Source: SFHK01 sp045538305 (lineage in GTDB: Bacteria > Bacillota > Clostridia > Christensenellales > Aristaeellaceae). Taken from it: a stretch of 64,000 nucleotides of DNA. Below are positions 17,566-27,478 of the stretch, piece by piece. The stretch covers positions 32,218 to 96,217 of the forward strand of contig JAZSRC010000037.1 in assembly GCA_045538305.1 (NCBI GenBank). The letters run 5' to 3'. The notes below the pieces were generated by a model, which searched no databases, had not been told where the DNA came from, and worked only from the letters and a program-made list of their open reading frames with translations. The translations under genes were made by a program, and so were the position numbers. How positions within the stretch are numbered: position 1 is the stretch's first letter; every line of letters starts with the position of its first letter.

Positions 17566-17594
17566 TTGATATTGAAGACAGATTGTGCGATAAT
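17566..17594 (+). promoter_or_regulatory. Promoter of tdh-kbl
   Basis: TTGATA (17566-17571), 17-base spacer, GATAAT (17589-17594), about 75 bases before the tdh ATG. Confidence 0.65.
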
Positions 17595-17669
17595 ATCCCT
17601 GTGAAATACAGAAGTGTCTGTATATTGCGGACACATTGCGATAAAAATACGAACACGGAGGCGACTGGC

Positions 17670-18710
17670 ATGGATGGACTTATGAAGGCAATTGTGAAGC
17701 CTGAAAAAGGAAAGGGACTGGTTATCCGCGAGGTGCCGATTCCCAAGCCCGGCGTAGGCGAGGTTCTGATCAAAATCCGTAAAACCGCAATCTGCGGAAC
17801 GGATCTGCATATTTACAACTGGGATCCGTGGAGCGAGAAAAACATCGCCCCGCCGCTGATCATCGGTCATGAATACGTGGGAGAGATTGCAGAAATTGGA
17901 CTTGGCGTAACCGGTCTTGAAATCGGCGAAAGAGTCAGCGGAGAAGGCCATATCGTATGCCATCAGTGCAGAAACTGCCGCGGCGGAAACAGCCAGTGGT
18001 GCAAGCATACCAAAGGCGTGGGCGTGAACCGTGACGGCGCGTTTGCGGAGTACATCTGCATTCCTGCCAGCAATGTAATACCGATCAACCCCGAAATCGA
18101 CGAGGACGTCGTGGCGTTCTTTGACGCCTACGGAAATGCAACCCACACAGCGCTGATGTTTGACGTTGTGGGCGAAGACGTGCTGATTACCGGTGCAGGC
18201 GCCATCGGCATTATGGCGGCGGCGATCTGCAAAAGAAACGGTGCGCGCAGCGTTGTCGTAACCGATATGAACGACTATCGCCTTTCCCTTGCCAAGCGCA
18301 TGGGCGCAACCGAGGTTATCAACGTTGGCCGCGAACGCATTGAGGACAAATTCAAGGCGCATAACATTGTAGAGGGTTTCGATGTTGGCCTTGAAATGAG
18401 CGGAAGCCCGCATGCGCTTTCCAGTATGATCAAGCTTATGCGAAACGGCGGAAAGATCGCCATGCTCGGCATTCTGTCCTCCGACGCAAAGGTAGATTTC
18501 AACGACATTATTTTCAAGGGTCTGACGCTTCAGGGCATTTACGGCAGAAGAATGTATGAAACCTGGTATAAGATGATGGCTATGGTAGAGGGTGGCCTTG
18601 ACCTTACGCCCATCATTACGCATCGCTTCCATTATACCGACTTTGACAAGGGCTTTGAGGCCATGAACACCGGCAGAAGCGGCAAGGTCATTCTGGACTG
18701 GACGTATTGA
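17670..18710 (+). CDS. tdh: L-threonine 3-dehydrogenase
   Basis: Zinc-dependent, NAD-linked medium-chain dehydrogenase turning L-threonine into 2-amino-3-oxobutyrate. The 346-residue protein shows catalytic zinc ligands in [10 protein letters not shown] and GHEYVGE, the structural zinc cysteines [10 protein letters not shown]...WC, and the Rossmann [19 protein letters not shown] is characteristic of Tdh against other alcohol dehydrogenases. ATG 17670 follows ACGGAGG; the longer upstream frame lies in the promoter region. Followed after 13 bases by kbl, which uses its product. Confidence 0.96.
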   Translation: MDGLMKAIVKPEKGKGLVIREVPIPKPGVGEVLIKIRKTAICGTDLHIYNWDPWSEKNIAPPLIIGHEYVGEIAEIGLGVTGLEIGERVSGEGHIVCHQCRNCRGGNSQWCKHTKGVGVNRDGAFAEYICIPASNVIPINPEIDEDVVAFFDAYGNATHTALMFDVVGEDVLITGAGAIGIMAAAICKRNGARSVVVTDMNDYRLSLAKRMGATEVINVGRERIEDKFKAHNIVEGFDVGLEMSGSPHALSSMIKLMRNGGKIAMLGILSSDAKVDFNDIIFKGLTLQGIYGRRMYETWYKMMAMVEGGLDLTPIITHRFHYTDFDKGFEAMNTGRSGKVILDWTY

Positions 18711-18723
18711 GGAGGAAATCCAC

Positions 18724-19911
18724 ATGAAGAGCGCTTATCAGTATTATTCCGAGCAGATTGACGCCATCCGTGCCGCCGGTACCTTCAAGTCCGAGCGCGT
18801 CATCACCACGCCGCAGAAGGCCAGAATCGATACCACTAAGGCCGACGGCGTATTGAATATGTGCGCAAATAACTACCTTGGCCTTTCCAGCAATGAGGAA
18901 ATCATCGAAGCCGCAAAGGCCAGCTATGACAAATGGGGCTTCGGCCTTTCCTCTGTGCGCTTTATCTGCGGAACCCAGCAGCCGCATCTTACGCTCGAAA
19001 GAAAGATTGCGGATTTCGTACATATGGATGACGCCATTTTGTACTCCAGCTGCTTTGACGCCAACGGCGGCCTTTTTGAAACCCTGCTTGGCGCTGAGGA
19101 CGCTGTGATTTCCGATGAGCTGAATCATGCCTCCATCATCGACGGCGTTCGCCTTTGCAAGGCCAAAAGATTCCGCTATAAAAACAATGATATGGACGAT
19201 CTGAAAAGATGCCTTGAGGAGGCTAAGGACGCCAGAATTCGCCTGATTGCTACCGACGGTGTGTTCTCCATGGACGGGTATATCGCAAATCTGAAAGCCA
19301 TCTGCGATCTGGCGGACGAATACGACGCGCTTGTCATGGTGGACGACAGCCACGCTGTCGGCTTTATGGGCGATAACGGCCGCGGTACGGTGGAATATGC
19401 GGGCGTGGAAGGCCGCGTAGACATTATTACCGGAACGCTCGGTAAGGCGCTTGGAGGCGCAAGCGGCGGCTATACTGCAGCACGACAGGGCATTGTCGAC
19501 CTTTTGCGTCAGCGTTCCCGTCCGTATCTATTCTCCAATACCGTTGCTCCCGCCATCTGTGCGGCTGCAATCCGCACGTTTGACATGCTGACCGAATCTA
19601 CCGCCCTGCGCGATCGACTTTTTGAGAATACCCGTTATTTCCGCGCCGGGCTTGAAAAGGAAGGCTTCGATGTGCTGCCCGGCACGCATCCCATTGTGCC
19701 CGTTATGCTGTACGACGCCGCACTGGCCGGGGAATTCGCTCAGAAAATGCTGGAAAAGGGCGTATATGTCGTAGGCTTCAGCTATCCCGTTGTGCCGATG
19801 GGCCGTGCAAGAATCCGCACGCAGGTGAGCGCCGCGCATACCAAGGAAGATCTCGATTTTGCCATCCGCTGCTTTGTCGAGGTACGCAATGAACTGGGCC
19901 TCAAAAAATAG
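18724..19911 (+). CDS. kbl: Glycine C-acetyltransferase (2-amino-3-ketobutyrate CoA ligase)
   Basis: PLP enzyme that cleaves 2-amino-3-oxobutyrate with CoA into glycine and acetyl-CoA, the second step of threonine catabolism after Tdh. 395 residues, alpha-oxoamine synthase family: [32 protein letters not shown] and the PLP-lysine region [25 protein letters not shown] precedes the ATG. Related family members (KAS-type ligases) are excluded by the Kbl-like N-terminus and the tdh neighbour. Confidence 0.96.
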   Translation: MKSAYQYYSEQIDAIRAAGTFKSERVITTPQKARIDTTKADGVLNMCANNYLGLSSNEEIIEAAKASYDKWGFGLSSVRFICGTQQPHLTLERKIADFVHMDDAILYSSCFDANGGLFETLLGAEDAVISDELNHASIIDGVRLCKAKRFRYKNNDMDDLKRCLEEAKDARIRLIATDGVFSMDGYIANLKAICDLADEYDALVMVDDSHAVGFMGDNGRGTVEYAGVEGRVDIITGTLGKALGGASGGYTAARQGIVDLLRQRSRPYLFSNTVAPAICAAAIRTFDMLTESTALRDRLFENTRYFRAGLEKEGFDVLPGTHPIVPVMLYDAALAGEFAQKMLEKGVYVVGFSYPVVPMGRARIRTQVSAAHTKEDLDFAIRCFVEVRNELGLKK

Positions 19912-19927
19912 AACATGAAATAATAAC

Positions 19928-19951
19928 GAGCCGCCCGAGTTCGGGCGGCTC
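19928..19951 (+). terminator. Hairpin terminator after kbl
   Basis: Perfect GAGCCGCCCGA / TCGGGCGGCTC stem 17 bases after the kbl stop. The following bases are only moderately T-rich, so termination strength is uncertain. Confidence 0.65.
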
Positions 19952-19970
19952 TGGTTATATGGATTCCTGA

Positions 19971-19999
19971 TTGCTATTTCAAAAAATATATATTATAAT
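19971..19999 (+). promoter_or_regulatory. Promoter of the aldo/keto reductase gene
   Basis: TTGCTA (19971-19976), 17-base spacer, TATAAT (19994-19999), about 55 bases before the ATG. Confidence 0.8.
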
Positions 20000-20054
20000 C
20001 TGATAAGAACAAACTGTCTGCGCCTGCGCATCGACTGATGAATGAGGGGAAACA

Positions 20055-21233
20055 ATGAAATACAGGCTTGATAAATATGGCAATCGGATTTCCGCGCTCG
20101 GCTTTGGCTGCATGCGCTTTAAAAGGAAGCTTGGCCTTACCGATATGAAGGAAACGGAAAAACAGATTATGACCGCTATAAACGCGGGCGTGAATTACTT
20201 CGATACTGCCTATATTTATCCCGGCAGTGAAGCGGCGCTTGGCGAGATTCTTGATAAAAATGGAGTGAGGAAGGATGTGCATATTGCGACAAAGCTTCCT
20301 CATTACCTGATCAAGAGTGTGGAGGGCGCGGAAAAGCTGTTTCGTGAGGAACTGAAAAGGCTCAGAACGGATTATGTGGACGTATACCTTATGCATATGC
20401 TGACCGATACGGAAGCATGGGAACGGCTTAAAGGGATTGGCATGCTTGACTGGCTGGAAGAAAAAAAGAAAGCCGGGCAGATCAGGCAGATTGGTTTTTC
20501 CTATCACGGAAACAGCGATATGTTCAAAAAACTGGTGGACGCATACGATTGGGATCTTACACTTATTCAGTATAACTATATGGACGAATACACGCAGGCG
20601 GGCAAAACGGGCCTCAGATATGCGCATGAAAAGGGCATGGCAGTCATGATCATGGAGCCTCTGCGCGGAGGAAAGCTGGTAAAAAGGCTTCCGGAGGAGG
20701 CAAAACGGATATTTGAGTCGTATCCCGTATCCCGCACGCCTGCCGAATGGGCGTTTCAGTGGCTTTGGAATCAAAAGGAAATTACCTGTGTTCTGTCGGG
20801 CATGAATTCCGAGAAAATGGTGCTTGAAAACATTGCGACCGCATCGGAGACAGAACCGGGGATGCTCATTGACGAAGACCTTGACATGCTGAAAAATGTA
20901 TCCAATGCAATCAACAGCCGTATGAAGGTGGGTTGTACGGGCTGTGGATACTGTATGCCATGCCCCAAAGGCGTGGATATTCCGGGCGCGTTTGCCGCGT
21001 ACAACAGACGTTATTCCGAGGGAAAATTCTGGTCGTTTATCGATTATGTTATCTGCACGGCTCTTCGGAAAAACGGAACCGCTGCTTCCAATTGTGTTGG
21101 ATGCGGAAAATGCGAAAAGCACTGCCCGCAGGGGATCGCCATACGCAAGGAGCTTAATAATACTGCAGCGGAATTTGAGGGCGGAATCTATAAACTTGTG
21201 CGCGCAGTTGCGTCAAAACTTGTGAAGTTCTGA
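20055..21233 (+). CDS. Aldo/keto reductase with C-terminal 4Fe-4S ferredoxin domain
   Basis: 392-residue fusion. The first 270 or so residues form an aldo/keto reductase barrel (GFGCMRF, NYFDTAYIYPGSE with the catalytic tyrosine, lysine in ATKLPH). The tail carries two cysteine clusters, CTGCGYCMPCPKG and CVGCGKCEKHCPQG, expected to hold iron-sulfur clusters. This architecture is widespread in anaerobes; the substrate is unknown. GAGGGGAAACA precedes the ATG. It stands alone between a promoter and a bidirectional terminator. Confidence 0.9.
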   Translation: MKYRLDKYGNRISALGFGCMRFKRKLGLTDMKETEKQIMTAINAGVNYFDTAYIYPGSEAALGEILDKNGVRKDVHIATKLPHYLIKSVEGAEKLFREELKRLRTDYVDVYLMHMLTDTEAWERLKGIGMLDWLEEKKKAGQIRQIGFSYHGNSDMFKKLVDAYDWDLTLIQYNYMDEYTQAGKTGLRYAHEKGMAVMIMEPLRGGKLVKRLPEEAKRIFESYPVSRTPAEWAFQWLWNQKEITCVLSGMNSEKMVLENIATASETEPGMLIDEDLDMLKNVSNAINSRMKVGCTGCGYCMPCPKGVDIPGAFAAYNRRYSEGKFWSFIDYVICTALRKNGTAASNCVGCGKCEKHCPQGIAIRKELNNTAAEFEGGIYKLVRAVASKLVKF

Positions 21234-21239
21234 GGAAAT

Positions 21240-21285
21240 AAAAAACGCGTTACAGCACCGGATCAGCGCTGTAACGCGTTTTTTC
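21240..21285. terminator. Bidirectional terminator between the reductase gene and the purine operon
   Basis: An AAAAAACGCGTTACAGC arm pairs with its complement ending GCGTTTTTT. With A-run and T-run on either side it serves both the plus-strand reductase and the convergent minus-strand pur operon. Confidence 0.92.
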
Positions 21286-21290
21286 ATGGG

Positions 21291-24200
21291 TTATTGGAAG
21301 TATTCAACCGCAGATTTAAACATGCCCAGATCGTAATCGCCGGGTACGTTTACATACAGCGGGAGGCTGTGGCCTACGCGTTCTGCATGCGCCATTTTAC
21401 CGAATACGCGTCCATCGGGCGAGGTAACGCCTTCAATGGAGAGCACGGAGCCGTTGGGGTTATCCGGAATATAGGATGCGGCATTTCCGGCTTCGTCTGC
21501 ATACTGGGTTGCGATCTGACCGTTTTCAATAAGCTTTTCAATCAGCGAAGAAGGGGCAACAAAGCGGCCTTCGCCGTGAGAGATGGGCGCGGTATAGGAC
21601 TTACCGAGCACCGCATTCTGAAGCCATGCCGACTTTGTGGACGCTACGCGGGTGCGGACGATTCTGCTCTGGTGGCGGCCAATTTCATTAAAGGTCAGAG
21701 TTGCTTCGCATTCATCGCTCTCTCGGATTTCTCCGTAGGGGATCAGGCCCAGTTTGACGAGCGCCTGGAAGCCGTTGCAGATCCCGCCCATAAGGCCGTC
21801 GCGCGCATTCAAAAGCTTCAGCGTACTTTCGCGAACGAGGGGATTGCGGAAAAACGCAGTGATGAATTTGGCGCTTCCGTCGGGTTCATCGCCGCCGGAG
21901 AAGCCGCCGGGGATGAAGATCATCTGCGCATCGTCAATTGCTTTGGCAAAGCGCTTGGCAGAAAGTTCGACGTCTTCCTTCGACTGATTGCGGATAACGA
22001 TAATTTCTACCTTTGCGCCGGCGCGCAGGAAAGCACGTTCGGTATCGTATTCGCAGTTTGTACCGGGGAAAGCGGGAATCACAACCTTGGGCATATCATA
22101 TTTCTGATAGCGGCACTTGGTCGGCTTGCCTTCAAACATGATGGCAGGCGCATTGGTTTCCCCCTTGGTGAGGGTGGGAAATACGTCTTCCAGGCGGCTT
22201 TCGTAGGCTCCCTCCAGCTCTGCCATGGGTACGGCTTCGCCTTCAAGCGCAAACGTATAATCGTCTGTTACATAGCCGATTACGTTCTCGGTTTCGTTGT
22301 CGGATGCATATTCCAGAACGATTGCGCCGATTGCGGGATCGAACAATACGTCGTCATTTATGGATTTGAATCCGAAGCCGTTACCGAGCGCCATTTTGAA
22401 TACGCACTCAGCAGCGCCGAATCGGCCTACCGCGCTTGCGGATACGGCCTTGCCGGTTCTGAGAAGTTCCGTTACCTGATCAAACATTTTCAGAAGGCTT
22501 TCTGCGTTTGCAAGGCCGTTTTCGTTCGTTTCGGGACGGAACAGGGCGACCGGTGCGCCGGCACGCTTGAATTCGTTTGAACGAATATCGCTTGCGCTGC
22601 ATACAGCTACCGCAAAGGAAACAAGCGTGGGAGGCACATGAATGCCTTCAAAGGAGCCGCTCATGGAATCCTTGCCGCCAATGGCCGCGATGCCAAGATC
22701 CAGCTGTGCATCCAATGCACCAAGCAGCGCGCTCATGGGCTCGCCCCAGATTTCGGGGTTTTCGCTCATGCGCTGGAAGTATTCCTGGAAACTGAAATGT
22801 ATATTGTCGCGGCCTGCGCCTGAAGCCACGAGTTTGGCTACAGAGGAAACCACCGCCTGATATGCACCGGCGTAGGGATTCTTTTCGGAGATGTAGGGGT
22901 CGAAGCCATAGCTCATAACGGACGCAGTATCGCTTTCTGCGCCGCGGGCGCTGATGCGGGCAGCCATTACCTGAGAAGGCGTCAGCTGACGCTTTCCGCC
23001 GTAGGGCATCAGCAGGCTCATTGCGCCGTTGGTGGAGTCGAAACGTTCGACAAGGCCGCGCTTGGAGCATACATTCAGGTCGGCAGCCATTGCCCTAAGT
23101 CCGGCGGCTGTAGCCTTTTCGGCTTTATTAGCATAGGCGGGCAGTACGCCGATCTTCGCCTTTGCATGCTTCGGCGCGCCGTTTAAATCGATAAAGGAGC
23201 GGTCAATGTTCACAATTTCGCGGCCGTTCCAGTTCATGATCAGTTTCTTTTCTTCGGTTACGCGGGCAACGGGCGTGGCTTCCAGGTTTTCTTCGCGGGC
23301 CAGCGCAAGGAATGCGTCGAGATCCTCGCTCGCAAGTACAACGGCCATGCGTTCCTGCGATTCGGATATGGCGATTTCGGTTCCGTCAAGGCCTTCGTAT
23401 TTCTTGGGAACGGCGTTGAGGTCGATAATCAAGCCGTCGGCCAGCTCTCCAATGGCTACGGAAACGCCGCCTGCGCCGAAATCGTTGCAGCGTTTGATCA
23501 AGCGTGCAGCTTCGGGGTTTCTAAACAACCTTTGAAGCTTGCGCTCCTCGGGCGCATTTCCCTTTTGAACCTCGGCTCCGCAGGTAGCAAGGGACTCGAG
23601 CGTGTGCTTCTTTGAGGATCCCGTTGCGCCGCCGCAGCCGTCGCGCCCGGTTCTGCCGCCAAGCAGCACAACGTAATCGCCGCTTGCCGGTACTTCGCGG
23701 CGCACATTTTCCTGAGGCGCAGCGCCGATTACAGCGCCGATTTCCATTCGTTTTGCCTGATAGCCGTCGTGATAGATTTCATCTACAAAGCTGGTGGCAA
23801 GCCCGATCTGGTTGCCGTAGGAGCTGTAGCCGGCGGCAGCGGTTGTAACCAGCTGACGCTGAGGCAGCTTTCCGGGAATGGTTTCGCTGATGGCGCGGGT
23901 GGGATCGGCTGCGCCTGTTACGCGCATGGCCTGATACACATAGCCGCGTCCGGATAAAGGATCACGGATTGCACCGCCGATACAGGTGGCGGCGCCGCCG
24001 AAAGGTTCGATCTCGGTGGGATGATTGTGGGTTTCATTTTTGAAGAACAAAAGCCAGTTCTGATCCTCACCGTCAATCTTTGCATTGATGCGAATGGTGC
24101 AGGCATTGATCTCGTCAGATTCGTCAAGATCAGTAAGCTTGCCTTCCGCTTTCAAAGCCTTTGCACCGATGGTTGCAATATCCATGAGCGTTACGGGCTT

Positions 24201-24977
24201 GTTCTCGCGGCCAAGCGCTTTTCTTACGGAAAGATAGCGGTCAAAGGCTTTCTGAACACTCGGATCTTCAATCGTCACGTCGGTGAATTCGGTCTGGAAT
24301 GTAGTGTGACGGCAGTGATCCGACCAGTAGGTGTCCAGCATACGGATTTCGGTAATGGTGGGGTCGCGCTTAAGGGATAGGAAATAGTCCTGGCAGAACT
24401 TAAGGTCGTCCGCGTCCATGGCCAGACGGTAGCTCTTCACAAATTCGGAAAGCGCTTCGGCGGGCATGGAAATAAAGCCGGTAAGCGTATCCACGGTTTC
24501 CGGAAGCGCATAGGTTTCCTTAAGCGTTTTAAAGGTGCTCCAGTCGGTCAGGCGCTTTTCAACGGGATTTACTACATGCGCGCGTATTTTGGCCTCTTCT
24601 TCATCCGATAGTTCTCCGGTAAGAAGGTATACGGTTGCGGTTTTGACGAGAGGGCGTTCCACCTCTGCCAGCAGCTGGATGCACTGACTGGCGGAATCTG
24701 CACGCTGATCGTATTGGCCGGGCAGGTATTCGGTTATGAAGCTTCTGCCGTTGTGCGCAGGCGCTTCCTCGTATGCCATATCTACCTGCGGCTCGGAGAA
24801 CACGTTGGTGATAGAACGTTCAAAAAGGCTACGGGGCAGATTCTCCACGTCATAACGATTGATTACGCGTATAGCTGAAAGTGAAGGAATACCGAGGAAG
24901 GAATTGATCTCTTGCTTGAGCGCACGGGCTTCATGGTCGAAGCCGGGCTTTTTTTCTACATATATTCTGTAAACCAT
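21291..24977 (-). CDS. purL: Phosphoribosylformylglycinamidine synthase, single-chain
   Basis: Converts FGAR to FGAM with glutamine and ATP. At 1228 residues it holds everything in one chain: N-terminal PurS-like part, two AIRS-like synthetase halves (DTYWSDHCRHTTF, ETHNHPTEIEPFGGAATCIGG) and a C-terminal class I glutaminase with PAFPGTNCEYD and the nucleophile in GGICNGFQAL. No purS or purQ is present, matching the long clade II PurL found in Clostridia. ATG 24977 has AGGGAG upstream. Last gene of the pur operon. Confidence 0.96.
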   Translation of the reverse strand: MVYRIYVEKKPGFDHEARALKQEINSFLGIPSLSAIRVINRYDVENLPRSLFERSITNVFSEPQVDMAYEEAPAHNGRSFITEYLPGQYDQRADSASQCIQLLAEVERPLVKTATVYLLTGELSDEEEAKIRAHVVNPVEKRLTDWSTFKTLKETYALPETVDTLTGFISMPAEALSEFVKSYRLAMDADDLKFCQDYFLSLKRDPTITEIRMLDTYWSDHCRHTTFQTEFTDVTIEDPSVQKAFDRYLSVRKALGRENKPVTLMDIATIGAKALKAEGKLTDLDESDEINACTIRINAKIDGEDQNWLLFFKNETHNHPTEIEPFGGAATCIGGAIRDPLSGRGYVYQAMRVTGAADPTRAISETIPGKLPQRQLVTTAAAGYSSYGNQIGLATSFVDEIYHDGYQAKRMEIGAVIGAAPQENVRREVPASGDYVVLLGGRTGRDGCGGATGSSKKHTLESLATCGAEVQKGNAPEERKLQRLFRNPEAARLIKRCNDFGAGGVSVAIGELADGLIIDLNAVPKKYEGLDGTEIAISESQERMAVVLASEDLDAFLALAREENLEATPVARVTEEKKLIMNWNGREIVNIDRSFIDLNGAPKHAKAKIGVLPAYANKAEKATAAGLRAMAADLNVCSKRGLVERFDSTNGAMSLLMPYGGKRQLTPSQVMAARISARGAESDTASVMSYGFDPYISEKNPYAGAYQAVVSSVAKLVASGAGRDNIHFSFQEYFQRMSENPEIWGEPMSALLGALDAQLDLGIAAIGGKDSMSGSFEGIHVPPTLVSFAVAVCSASDIRSNEFKRAGAPVALFRPETNENGLANAESLLKMFDQVTELLRTGKAVSASAVGRFGAAECVFKMALGNGFGFKSINDDVLFDPAIGAIVLEYASDNETENVIGYVTDDYTFALEGEAVPMAELEGAYESRLEDVFPTLTKGETNAPAIMFEGKPTKCRYQKYDMPKVVIPAFPGTNCEYDTERAFLRAGAKVEIIVIRNQSKEDVELSAKRFAKAIDDAQMIFIPGGFSGGDEPDGSAKFITAFFRNPLVRESTLKLLNARDGLMGGICNGFQALVKLGLIPYGEIRESDECEATLTFNEIGRHQSRIVRTRVASTKSAWLQNAVLGKSYTAPISHGEGRFVAPSSLIEKLIENGQIATQYADEAGNAASYIPDNPNGSVLSIEGVTSPDGRVFGKMAHAERVGHSLPLYVNVPGDYDLGMFKSAVEYFQ

Positions 24978-24978
24978 G

Positions 24979-26247
24979 TTATTCTCCCTTCAGCGCCCGC
25001 TGACCGATGTCGCGCCTGAGATGCTTACCCTCAAATGAGATTTCATCTGCGGCTGCATAGGCTGCCGAGATGGCGCTTTCCAGCGTGCCCGCCTTTGCGA
25101 CAACGCCCAGAACGCGGCCTCCGTTTGTGACAAATTCTCCGTCTTCGGAAAGCTTCGTTCCGCTGTGATACACATAGGCCATTTCATTTGCCTGTCCGAA
25201 GGAAATCGGCAGACCCTTTTTGTAGGCGAGCGGATAGCCTCCGGAGGCGATCATCACGCAGCAGGTAGCGCCTTGTTCAAACTCCACATTGATGGAGGAA
25301 AGCGTTTCGCTTTCTACGGCGCGCATCACGGTAAGAAGATCGGTCTTTAAAAGCGGCAGTACAGCCTGCGCCTCGGGATCGCCGAAGCGGCAATTGTATT
25401 CAATCACTTTTGGACCGTTTTTCGTGAGCATCAAACCAAAGTACAGGCAGCCCTTGAAGGGGCGGCCTTCCGCCTTCATTGCCTGAATGGTAGGCAGGAA
25501 GATTTCCTTCATGCATCTGTCGGCAATTTCATTTGTATACAGCGGGTTCGGCGCGATTACGCCCATACCGCCGGTATTCAGACCCTGATCACCGTCCAGC
25601 GCGCGTTTATGATCCATGGAAGATATCATGGGAACCACGGTGTTTCCGTCGGTAAAGGAAAGAACGGAAACCTCGGGGCCGGTAAGGAATTCTTCAATAA
25701 CGACGCGAGCGCCGCTTTTTCCGAATTTTCCGCCCACCATCATTTCGCGAACTTCTTTTTCCGCTTCTTCAAAGTCGTTTACGATTACTACGCCTTTTCC
25801 GAGCGCAAGGCCGTCCGCCTTGATGACGATGGGGTATTCGGCGGCTTTCAGGTATTCCACAGCTTTTTCCGCTTCGGTAAACGTTTCAAACCTGGCGGTC
25901 GGGATGCCGTATTTTTTCATGAGATTTTTGGAGAAAATCTTGCTTGCCTCAATTTCGGCTGCCTTAGCGTCGGGGCCGAAGCAGGGAATGCCGATGGCGT
26001 TCAGGCGGTCAACCGCGCCAAGCGCCAGAGGATCATCCTGCGCAACAACTGCAAAATCGATTTTCTGCGCCTTGGCAAACTCGACAATACCGTTTATATC
26101 CGTCGCGCTGACGGGCGCGCATTCGGCCAGATGGGATATGCCGGCGTTTCCCGGAAGCGCATAGATGGTTTCAGCTTCAGGGTTCATTTTGAGCGCACGA
26201 ATGATGGCGTGCTCGCGTCCGCCGCCGCCAACAACGAGAATTTTCAT
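24979..26247 (-). CDS. purD: Phosphoribosylamine-glycine ligase
   Basis: ATP-grasp ligase joining phosphoribosylamine and glycine to GAR. The 422-residue protein starts MKILVVGGGGREHAI and contains YPIVIKADGLALGKGVV and FGDPEAQ, all typical of PurD. ATG 26247 (GGAGG eight bases upstream) was preferred to an in-frame TTG at 26262 which itself lies in the ribosome site. One base separates its stop from the purL start. Second step enzyme placed late in the operon. Confidence 0.96.
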   Translation of the reverse strand: MKILVVGGGGREHAIIRALKMNPEAETIYALPGNAGISHLAECAPVSATDINGIVEFAKAQKIDFAVVAQDDPLALGAVDRLNAIGIPCFGPDAKAAEIEASKIFSKNLMKKYGIPTARFETFTEAEKAVEYLKAAEYPIVIKADGLALGKGVVIVNDFEEAEKEVREMMVGGKFGKSGARVVIEEFLTGPEVSVLSFTDGNTVVPMISSMDHKRALDGDQGLNTGGMGVIAPNPLYTNEIADRCMKEIFLPTIQAMKAEGRPFKGCLYFGLMLTKNGPKVIEYNCRFGDPEAQAVLPLLKTDLLTVMRAVESETLSSINVEFEQGATCCVMIASGGYPLAYKKGLPISFGQANEMAYVYHSGTKLSEDGEFVTNGGRVLGVVAKAGTLESAISAAYAAADEISFEGKHLRRDIGQRALKGE

Positions 26248-26270
26248 AACGAACGCCTCCAAAATTTGAA

Positions 26271-27455
26271 TTAGTGGTGGAACAGGCGAAGTCCGGTGAA
26301 CGCCATGGCGATGTTGTATTTATCGCAGGTGGCGATAACGTTGTCATCGCGGATGGAGCCGCCCGGCTGGGCGATTACCGTTACGCCGCTTTTGTGAGCG
26401 CGCTCAATGTTGTCGCCGAAGGGGAAGAATGCGTCGCTTCCGAGGGCAACGCCGGTAACGGTGGACAGATATGCCTTCTTCTCTTCAAGGGTCAGGCGTT
26501 CGGGGCGCTCGGAGAAGTAATTCATCCATACGTCTTCGCCGATAACATCTTCGCAGTCTGTTTCGGAAAGGTACAGATCGATGGTGTTGTCACGGTCGGG
26601 GCGCTTGAGCGTGGGAAGCAGGGGAAGATTGAGAACCTTCTCATGCTGGCGGAGGAACCACTTGTCGGCCTTTTCTCCGGCCAGACGGGTGCAGTGGATA
26701 CGGCTCTGCTGGCCTGCGCCTACGCCGATGGCCTGACCGTCTTTTACAAAGCAGACCGAATTGGACTGGGTGTACTTCAGCGTGATCAAGGAAATCATAA
26801 GATCGCGCTTTTCGCTGTCGGTCAGCGTTTTGTTTTCGGTTACGATGTTCTGAAGCATCCCTTCGCTAATCTGAAGATCGTTTCTGCCCTGTTCAAAGGT
26901 TACGCCGTAGCACATTTTCTTTTCCAGTGCGACAGGAACGTAATTGGGATCGATTTCGATTACATTGTACGCGCCGTCCCTCTTCTTCTTCAGAAGCTCA
27001 AGGGCTTTCTCGGTATAGCCGGGGGCGATAACGCCGTCGGATACCTCGCGGGAAATCAGCTTCGCGGTTGCGTAGTCGCAGGGATCGGACAGGGAAATGA
27101 AGTCGCCGAAGGAGGACATGCGGTCGGCGCCGCGGGCGCGAGCATATGCGCAGGCGAGGGGAGACAGCTTGTCGGTTTCGGGTACAAAGTAGATTTTCTT
27201 AAGAACGTCGGTCAATTCTACGCCAACGGCTGCGCCGGCGGGAGATACGTGCTTGAAGGAAGCGGCTGCAGGAAGGCCGGTGGCGATTTTCAGTTCGCGA
27301 ACCAGCTGATAGCCGTTCAGCGCATCGAGAAAGTTGATATATCCGGGGCGGCCGGAAAGCACCTTAACGGGCAGCTCTTCGCCGTTTGCCATGAAAATGC
27401 GGGCGGGTTTCTGGTTGGGGTTGCAGCCATACTTGAGCTGGATTTCATTAGCCAT
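26271..27455 (-). CDS. Stand-alone AICAR transformylase (PurH C-terminal domain only)
   Basis: Formylates AICAR with 10-formyl-tetrahydrofolate to FAICAR. The 394-residue protein corresponds to the transformylase half of PurH: LKYGCNPNQKPARI at the start, AASFKHVSPAGAAVG with the catalytic lysine-histidine pair, QSNSVCFVKDG and GVGAGQQSRIHC. The N-terminal IMP cyclohydrolase (MGS-like) domain of ordinary PurH is missing. Cyclohydrolase activity is supplied instead by the PurO-type gene just upstream. ATG 27455 has GGGAGG upstream. A truncated PurH is unlikely because the start is clean and the partner is present. Confidence 0.92.
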   Translation of the reverse strand: MANEIQLKYGCNPNQKPARIFMANGEELPVKVLSGRPGYINFLDALNGYQLVRELKIATGLPAAASFKHVSPAGAAVGVELTDVLKKIYFVPETDKLSPLACAYARARGADRMSSFGDFISLSDPCDYATAKLISREVSDGVIAPGYTEKALELLKKKRDGAYNVIEIDPNYVPVALEKKMCYGVTFEQGRNDLQISEGMLQNIVTENKTLTDSEKRDLMISLITLKYTQSNSVCFVKDGQAIGVGAGQQSRIHCTRLAGEKADKWFLRQHEKVLNLPLLPTLKRPDRDNTIDLYLSETDCEDVIGEDVWMNYFSERPERLTLEEKKAYLSTVTGVALGSDAFFPFGDNIERAHKSGVTVIAQPGGSIRDDNVIATCDKYNIAMAFTGLRLFHH

Positions 27456-27478
27456 TTTCGTATATCCTCCCATTTCTC

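Noticed and set aside
21294..22580. Long plus-strand open frame opposite purL
   Set aside because: Lies wholly antisense to a clearly conserved enzyme and has no family resemblance.
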